Shown here one piece after another: positions 58,048 to 64,000 of a DNA stretch of 64,000 bases. The stretch lies in assembly GCF_019175285.1 (NCBI RefSeq), contig NC_056528.1:16709447-16773446 (forward strand), given 5' to 3'. The position numbers and the translations under genes were made by a program. The DNA is from Sceloporus undulatus. Its lineage: Eukaryota > Chordata > Lepidosauria > Squamata > Phrynosomatidae. The notes beneath the pieces are model-generated. The model had not been told where the DNA came from and ran no database searches. It saw only the letters and a program-made list of their open reading frames with translations. Position 1 is the first letter of the stretch; every line of letters begins with the position of its first letter.

Positions 58048-58717
58048 GAAGTATTAGGATTTTATCAAAAAAGAAATAGACCTTTACAGTATGTTTTAAC
58101 ATCCCCCTCTCCTAGATAAAAGAAATATCTTTAAAAATAGAGACTCTCGGGTTTAGAAATAACATCTGACCTAAAACAATCCACATACAGGATTTGCCAT
58201 TTTGGAAAAGAAAACAAAAAACATGCCAAGAGCAGCCTTTACAAATCGACCTACGCTCTTTCGACTTGTGAAACATGCTGTCTTAGCAAAGTGTTGACAA
58301 ATCACCTGTTAAGCACACGAGGGTCTGTGGTTAATACCTCTAAAATCCTTTAAGGATTAGGAATAAGAATAGAGTTCCCAAACCCAGCACATATCCTTAT
58401 TTTCACAAGTCAACTGGAATACAATATCCGTACTATGAAAAACAAACTACAGTTGAAGATGTGCCATCCTAAGTTGCCTGAAAGGTAACGGCCAGGATTC
58501 AAATGCTTAGTTCAGGGACACCCGAGGGCTGCTTCTCCCTTTCTGGAAAGGGAATAAAGAAGAACTGGCGTCCTTGTCACAAATGTGTTCTAAATGTTTT
58601 GGCAAGGCAACGATAAAGGGAACTTGGGATAGCATGGCGATAAGACATATTGCACAGCACATAAAATCCTAAACCCATGAAAGAAAGTAACATCTGTTCA
58701 TATTCTAGACTTTAGGC

Positions 58718-58835
58718 CAGGAGTGAGGAACCCGATGGTCTCCAGATGTTGTTGGACTCTTAACTCCCATCACCATGGCCAATGGTAAGGGCTTATGGAG
58801 TTCCACCATCTAGAAAAGGGCTACAGGTTCTTCAC
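58718..58835. mobile_element. Diverged palindromic MITE
   Basis: GAGGAACCCGATGGTCTCC and GGGCTACAGGTTCTTCAC are imperfect inverses. The centre CCCATCACCATGGCCAATGG resembles the 12161 family. Confidence 0.55.
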
Positions 58836-59659
58836 TACGGCTTTAGGACTAGTCTTTCCTTATAGCAAGTTAAAGAAGCCAATGCTCCGGTAATGATTTG
58901 TTGGGCCAGTAAATAACATACCTAAGTCTTGCTTATAACTGTGGCCAAGGAAGAGCGGGAGAAACAGTTGACTGTGCATCATCTCCCTGACAGATCCAGG
59001 ATTGTCCAAGTAGCAGTCCATCGTTTCCTAATGAGATATCAAGTCGTGACTGAAACACTGAAAGTGATAAGGAACAGGTTCTTGGATATCTTCTCTCATA
59101 CAAAATCGCTCATAATCCCAACTGCATTTTGGTTTGTAGTGATATTTGTAATCATTCAACAACCATTCCTTTATTTCTATAGGGAGCATGGCGCTACTAA
59201 ACAAGGGGGTACACTTCCGCAAAGGGTCTCCTTGCACAAGCCCTACAGAACGGAAAAGGGAAACTGTTGAGCTTCCCATTCATTTCTGGTGTTTAAAAAG
59301 AAGAAGGCCGCAGTGAACTGAGCACAAGGTCTTACGCTTTAAGGAACGGCACAGACTGGGTGAAAGACATCAGGGCTTTGCTCTTATGACTTTTTCAGCT
59401 GCCTAACACAGAGACTTTGCACAATGAAAGCCTTTCCAGCCTTAATTCCCCTTTCTTGGCAAGAAATCCTACACACCAGGAAGCAAATTAATAGGACAAA
59501 AACAGGGCCGGCAGTGAAGTTGGCACTCATGTTGGGAAAGGCTGAACTTCTGCTCCATTTGCTATGGCTGCACTGGGGAAACAGAGGAAGAAACTGTGAA
59601 GGCAGAGATTTCAAAGAAGTAGCCTTCTTAGTCTCTTGCAGCATTAAGAGGCAGGAGGC

Positions 59660-60300
59660 GGGGAGGAGAAGGAATGTAACACCAGCTTTAAGACTAACTG
59701 GTCTTTATTGTAGCACAAACCTTTGTGGATATAAACCCGCTTCTTCTGATGCAGTACAGTGATAACCAGTGAGGACATAAAGTATTTATAGAGTTGTGGG
59801 AATGTGATGGACTGTAAATGGATCCAGAAAACTCCTAAAGTAGTCACCAACTGACCACTGTAAAGATCTGCAAAACCTATATCACCTTAGTTGTTTTTGT
59901 GTGCCTTCAAGTCATTTCCGATTCACAGCAACCCTAAGGCGAACCTATCATGGGGTTTTCTTGGCAAGTTCCTTCAGAGCAGGTTTACCATTGCCATCTT
60001 CAGAGGCTGAGATGGTGATACCTACCCTCAATGGGTTTACATGGCCACGCTGGAAATCAAAACCTGCTCTCCAAAGTCATAGTCTAACACTCAAACTATT
60101 ACACAATGCTGGCTTTCTTATCGTGTTATGCAGCCCTCTAAAAATTTATAACAAGGGTCATCTTGCTGAATCATATTATATCCCAGCCCACAACTGTTTA
60201 AATCTGTGTTGTATCCTGAGTCCTGGCTATCACTTCAAATGGCATCTGAAGCTGGGTTTATATCCACAAAAGCTCATGCTAAAATAAAGCTGCTGCTACA
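59660..60300. mobile_element. Hairpin MITE holding a SINE
   Basis: The left arm GTGGATATAAACCCGCTTCT (near 59730) pairs with the right arm GAAGCTGGGTTTATATCCAC (near 60246). The outer parts GGAATGTAACACCAGCTTTA / AAAGCTGCTGCTACATTC pair too. The central 470 bases include the reversed ACA SINE at 59885-60110. Confidence 0.65.
59885..60110 (-). mobile_element. ACA-type SINE
   Basis: In reverse: head GCCAGCATTGTGTAATAGTT, body AACCCATTGAGGGTAGG, tail TGACTTGAAGGCACACAAAA. Full length and moderately diverged; it lies in the proposed ZBTB43 3' UTR in sense orientation. Confidence 0.85.
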
Positions 60301-62754
60301 TTCATTCTTCTTCCCCGCCCTTTCTCCTTTTTATAAGGCTAGAGTATGACAGAAATGCTGAAGCAACAAGTAGAGACCCTGTTTGTCCTAAATGAGGCCA
60401 CAGACGTTTGTCGAACGATTAGAAAAATGAAAATGGCTTTCTGGGCATTCTAAGGCAGTCAGGATTTTTAATGACACAAAATTAAAAGCAGGCCCTTAGG
60501 ACTGTAGTTCTCTCTACCCAAATCCCCCAGTACCCAATGCTTATGTAAACAAAAAAGCCTCTTACCATTAAGGTTTAAAATAAATGAACAATTGGACAGA
60601 CAACATGAATCAGAAAACAAACCAGGAAGAGAAATATATATATGTATGTATTACAGTTCTTTTTAAAAAGCATTTATCAAGGGTATTTTTGTTTATTATT
60701 TCATTTTTAAATACAAAGTGCTTCTATACATTTAACAGGTTACAGTGTTAGCAAGTAGATCCCTGCTCAATGCTTACTCGGATTCAAGTCACTGGCAGCC
60801 ACTGGCGGTCTGAGGTACTTCTCGAATAAATGGGATGACCATCAGACCCTCGAATAAATGGGATGACTATCACAACCTGATCATTCCAATTCACACCTCC
60901 ATTGCTGAACAACAGAAGTGCTGTGCTACAGAAACTGGTAATTTACAAGATTACCAGGGAGAGGGAAAGGATCAATATGGAAAAGCTGTCAATACAGGGT
61001 TTCAAAAATATATTTAAAACCTGCAAGCAATGCGCCACAGAGGAAACTGCACAAACAACCACTACTTTACCAATCAACCAAACCTTTCTTGGTGCCACCC
61101 TATCATACGGAAAGACTACTTATTATGGGAAGTGGGTAACAACCTCAGAAGTGTTTGCTTCCCTTGGTGTATGCACATAGATTTAGAACACAATCTTCAC
61201 CATTTCTGCACCCCCTCTTTATGTTTCTATTCACAGTTTAGAAGATGAAGCTTAGGGGGTGGTGAAGAAACATGCCTTGGCACTGACAAGCCCCCTTGGC
61301 ACAAGCTAATCCTCCTGGCTCACATTCCCAGGACATATACACCCTGCTTCTGTCCCTAGCAAAATACTTTTTTATCTTATGTTTTCAAATCAAATAGCAG
61401 CACAAATGTTTTGACCATTCTAAGTTGCCTCTGTCTTGTGCATTCTCCCTGCAGCAGGGGTGAGGAAGGGAGAGAGGGAGGGTAGGTAGGGTAAGGAAGA
61501 AGTGTAGCACTTAAACATAAAATAAAAATCTATAACCCTGTCTGGGTTGCAAGAACAAATCCAGTGTTTAAAAATTCATCCTCTGCCAAGATTAAAAGTA
61601 CGCTCAGGAATCCAGAAGATGCTTCAGGTTTGGACATGGCCATACAGAACATCCAGCTCAGGCCATTTGGATTTTTACTCACTGAGTTGCACCCAAAGGG
61701 AGGGAAACAGAGCAGCTTCCTTAGGCCTCTGTAACCTTGGCCATTCACAGCTCCCAATCTGAGTTAAGTGAGCATGTTGGTACCATAAGCTTACTTTGTG
61801 AACCCTGAAGTGGAAATCAGTAGATTGCATTCTCTTCTCTAAGTGCAAGTTCTTCAACTACAACTGGACCAATATCTGTTTTGAGCCATAAGTGCCAGTG
61901 AAGAGCTTTCTCGTATCTATTGGAGAGCAAACACAATGCTCTCTATTGCAGCAGCCAAAAGTAAAGTCTTGTCTGGCTGGCCCTTCCCATAGGCACAATT
62001 GGGGGTGGGAGGTGGGGCAGCGGGAAGAGAATGAGGTTATATTCTGCCTCTAAAGTGTCCATCGCAATATAGCCAAGTGCTTGACAAAAAGTTAAAAACA
62101 AGGAAGAAGCAGCACTCTGCCAAGACAAACAGAGCCTGTCAATAGAACTCAAAGTTCGACTGATCAAAAAACAGCCACCCGTTAAAGCTGTTGGCACCTC
62201 AAAGTTGTCTAGCAACTTGTGTTTAGCAATCTGGTCACCCTTTGGTTCTAAACAGGTAAACTGCTTGTGTATCTGTTTTATGTTTTAAGTGTCGCAAAAC
62301 TGCAAAACAGTTTAAACACGACTACTGTTAAACTGGGCAATACAACGAAAGAGAGTAACCCCCTAACTGAGGAGGCCTCTGTATCTCTACAGGACATGTT
62401 TCCTCAACCTGAAATAATTGAGCAGAAAGCTACTGAGATGAACTGAAAGTGAGAAATGTCTCTCTCTTGATGACAAACCCAAATGCTACTGAGACACTAA
62501 ATAATAAATAAACATAATGGTCACCAGGCTGAAGTACCACCTTGCTTCCTCCTCTGCGATCTTGGGAAAGAAACGCTCAACAACACCTTGGAGACCAACA
62601 TCCTTCTTGCATCCACAGTTTCTCCACAGAATTTATTTTTATATCATCCAGAAAATGAAAAGTACCAGGCACTGCCCTGTGCAAAGTGTTCATTCTGCTT
62701 ACTTGGCTAAGCAATCGTATGTGCTGCCCCCCTCTCCAATATCTTCCCCTCTCT

Positions 62755-64000
62755 TCAGTTCATCTCAGTAGCATTCTGTTCCACCTTACAGGCTTGATAT
62801 GATTTTGTGCAAGACGTTACGTGTCGATGAAAACTGTCCCTCCACATGAACCTCTTCCCACAAATGTTGCATTCATAGGGTTTGATGCCTGTGTGGATTT
62901 TCATGTGCCCAACTAGATGGTGCTTCATTTTGAATTTCTTACCGCACACACCACAGCCATAAGGCCGAAGCCCAAGGTGCATGCCCATGTGCCGGTCCCT
63001 CTGGCTCTTGTGTGTAAAACTTTTGCCACATTGGCACGGGTAAAGCTTATCACCTGTAGAAAACGCAGAGAGGGCATTTTCTTCCTTGATCCCTGAAGTC
63101 AGATTCACACTTTCTCCATAACCTGCCACATCCTGTCTCTGAAGGCTTAAAGTTCCATCAGCCCTATCCCCAGAGAACTCTTCCATGGAAGACCCATAGA
63201 AATCCACTTGCTCGTCGTAATTGCTCTCGTTGGCTTGCCCACTCAACTCCCTTTCCAGCTTTTTGTCACTGAGGCGGAGATCTTCGGGAGCAGTGGTCTG
63301 GACAGTGTGGTCAGCCTGAATGGCATTTATGGACTCAGATACTTGGTGCTCGTCGTAAGGACCATGCACCTCGACAGCATCACAGTCCTGCACAAACCGC
63401 TCCGTCTTCACATGGATCCACCGCTTGTGAGACATGATGCTGGGCTTGCTATAAAGTGGTCTTGTGTACTGATACTCAGCACTATCACTAGCTCCTTCTT
63501 CCCCATCCTGGCTGGTCATTCCTATGCTCAGCCGGTCATGTTCCGTTGAAGAATTACTGGGCAGATACTCATGCTCCGTTAACTGAGACAAGAGCTCATC
63601 TTTTGAACTTTCCTCTTCATTTTCACCATCCCTCAGTTCCTGTACTTTGTGAAAGTCAGTCTGCCCAGCAGATCCAAGCTCAAAGCTTTCCACAAGGCCA
63701 TTGTAGTTACTGCTGCTTGGAGACTGATGGTCACTAGTACGGTTCAGCTTTTGACAAAGAACAGAAGGATTCCCTTCCAAAACCTCTGTGCATTTGTCTA
63801 CGACATGCCACATTTGAAGAAAGCTTGCTGCCGTGAGGTAGCTTACTATCTCCGGAGCAGGCATGACCAGCCGTCCCGTGTAGGTCGACAGAAGGATGTT
63901 CTCAAAGACTCTGGGATTCATGACGTCAGGTAGAACAATCCGCCGGCTGTTTTTCAGGAGCACTTGGTCACAGAAGTAAGGGGAGCTGGCTGCCAGAACA
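62755..64000 (-). CDS. ZBTB43: ZBTB43, BTB and C2H2 zinc-finger transcription regulator (5' part outside window)
   Basis: 414 codons of an open frame that runs off the right edge. It starts at VLAASSPYFCDQVLLKNSRR, inside the BTB domain, so about 50 N-terminal codons are missing (human ZBTB43 has 467 residues). The first ATG-like start in the window is a GTG for valine and is not the start. After the rest of the BTB domain comes an acidic linker (DGENEEESSKDELLSQLTEH, EDGEEGASDSAEYQYTRP-like). The last 97 residues hold three fingers. The first has the unusual CxC spacing (YPCQCGKSF), the second is standard (CGVC…H…H), and the third ends in cysteine (HRHVTSC). The same oddities occur in human ZBTB43. 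The protein is a nuclear transcription regulator. The coding exon is tandem and co-oriented with its paralogue ZBTB34. Confidence 0.98.
   Translation of the reverse strand, partial: VLAASSPYFCDQVLLKNSRRIVLPDVMNPRVFENILLSTYTGRLVMPAPEIVSYLTAASFLQMWHVVDKCTEVLEGNPSVLCQKLNRTSDHQSPSSSNYNGLVESFELGSAGQTDFHKVQELRDGENEEESSKDELLSQLTEHEYLPSNSSTEHDRLSIGMTSQDGEEGASDSAEYQYTRPLYSKPSIMSHKRWIHVKTERFVQDCDAVEVHGPYDEHQVSESINAIQADHTVQTTAPEDLRLSDKKLERELSGQANESNYDEQVDFYGSSMEEFSGDRADGTLSLQRQDVAGYGESVNLTSGIKEENALSAFSTGDKLYPCQCGKSFTHKSQRDRHMGMHLGLRPYGCGVCGKKFKMKHHLVGHMKIHTGIKPYECNICGKRFMWRDSFHRHVTSCTKSYQACKVEQNATEMN

Larger units (their letters stand above)
57400..62754 (-). other. ZBTB43: Proposed 3' UTR of ZBTB43
   Basis: Runs from the stop codon at 62755 to an AATAAA on the minus strand at 57422-57427. 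A T/GT-rich stretch (TTTATTTGTCATTACC, CTCTGTTTTTCC) follows, as expected for a cleavage site near 57.40 kb. It is about 5.3 kb long. It contains MITE and SINE copies but no other gene. Confidence 0.5.

Noticed and set aside
62755-63963. ZBTB43 beginning at 63963
   Set aside because: That codon is GTG (valine) within the BTB domain. The frame continues to the window edge with VLAASSPYFCDQ, so the true start is outside.

Overview
The window looks like a lizard (squamate) chromosome segment. The evidence is the interspersed repeats: tRNA-derived SINEs of the Sauria/ACA type with BovB-like tails, SINEs whose head is derived from 5S rRNA, CR1 and L2 LINE 3' ends, and many short palindromic DNA elements (MITEs). 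The protein genes are host genes in vertebrate gene order. The two zinc-finger genes and the RalGEF gene have the order and orientation of human 9q33.3 (ZBTB43, ZBTB34, RALGPS1), here all on the minus strand. I see no bacterial genes, CRISPR array, rRNA gene or intact mobile-element gene.

Layout from left to right. 1-27.5 kb is the 5' part of RALGPS1 on the minus strand. It has a CpG-island promoter with minus-strand splice donors at about 27.0-27.5 kb, a very long 5' intron region, and three coding exons (start codon at 9311; exons 9255-9311, 8663-8770 and 6124-6174). The rest of the gene lies beyond position 1. Nested in the long 5' intron on the opposite (plus) strand is an intact 292-codon gene, 17715-18593. 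It encodes a divergent CYTH-domain (thiamine-triphosphatase-like) protein whose signature acidic residues are replaced by glutamine. It has its own candidate X-box promoter and non-coding first exon near 16.75-16.92 kb. This is the most unusual gene in the window.

27.5-34.6 kb is intergenic and repeat-rich, with a 47-bp-arm hairpin around an (AC)n loop. 34.6-54.1 kb is ZBTB34 on the minus strand: CpG-island promoter at 53.2-54.1 kb, a first-exon donor at 53409, intron 1, one coding exon at 43656-45137, and a long 3' UTR. Immediately upstream of exon 1 is a tandem minisatellite of about 105 bp units, each carrying the same GC-box-like and NRF1-like sites. A cluster of SINEs abuts the other side of exon 1. 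54.2-57.4 kb is intergenic, with an interrupted CR1 element. 57.4-64.0 kb is the 3' UTR and most of the coding exon of ZBTB43 on the minus strand, cut by the right edge of the window.

The three conserved genes are two BTB/C2H2 transcription regulators (tandem paralogues) and a Ral guanine-nucleotide exchange factor. Nothing in the sequence shows that they work in one pathway; the arrangement is old vertebrate synteny. Repeat names are from memory of family consensus sequences and were not checked against a library.
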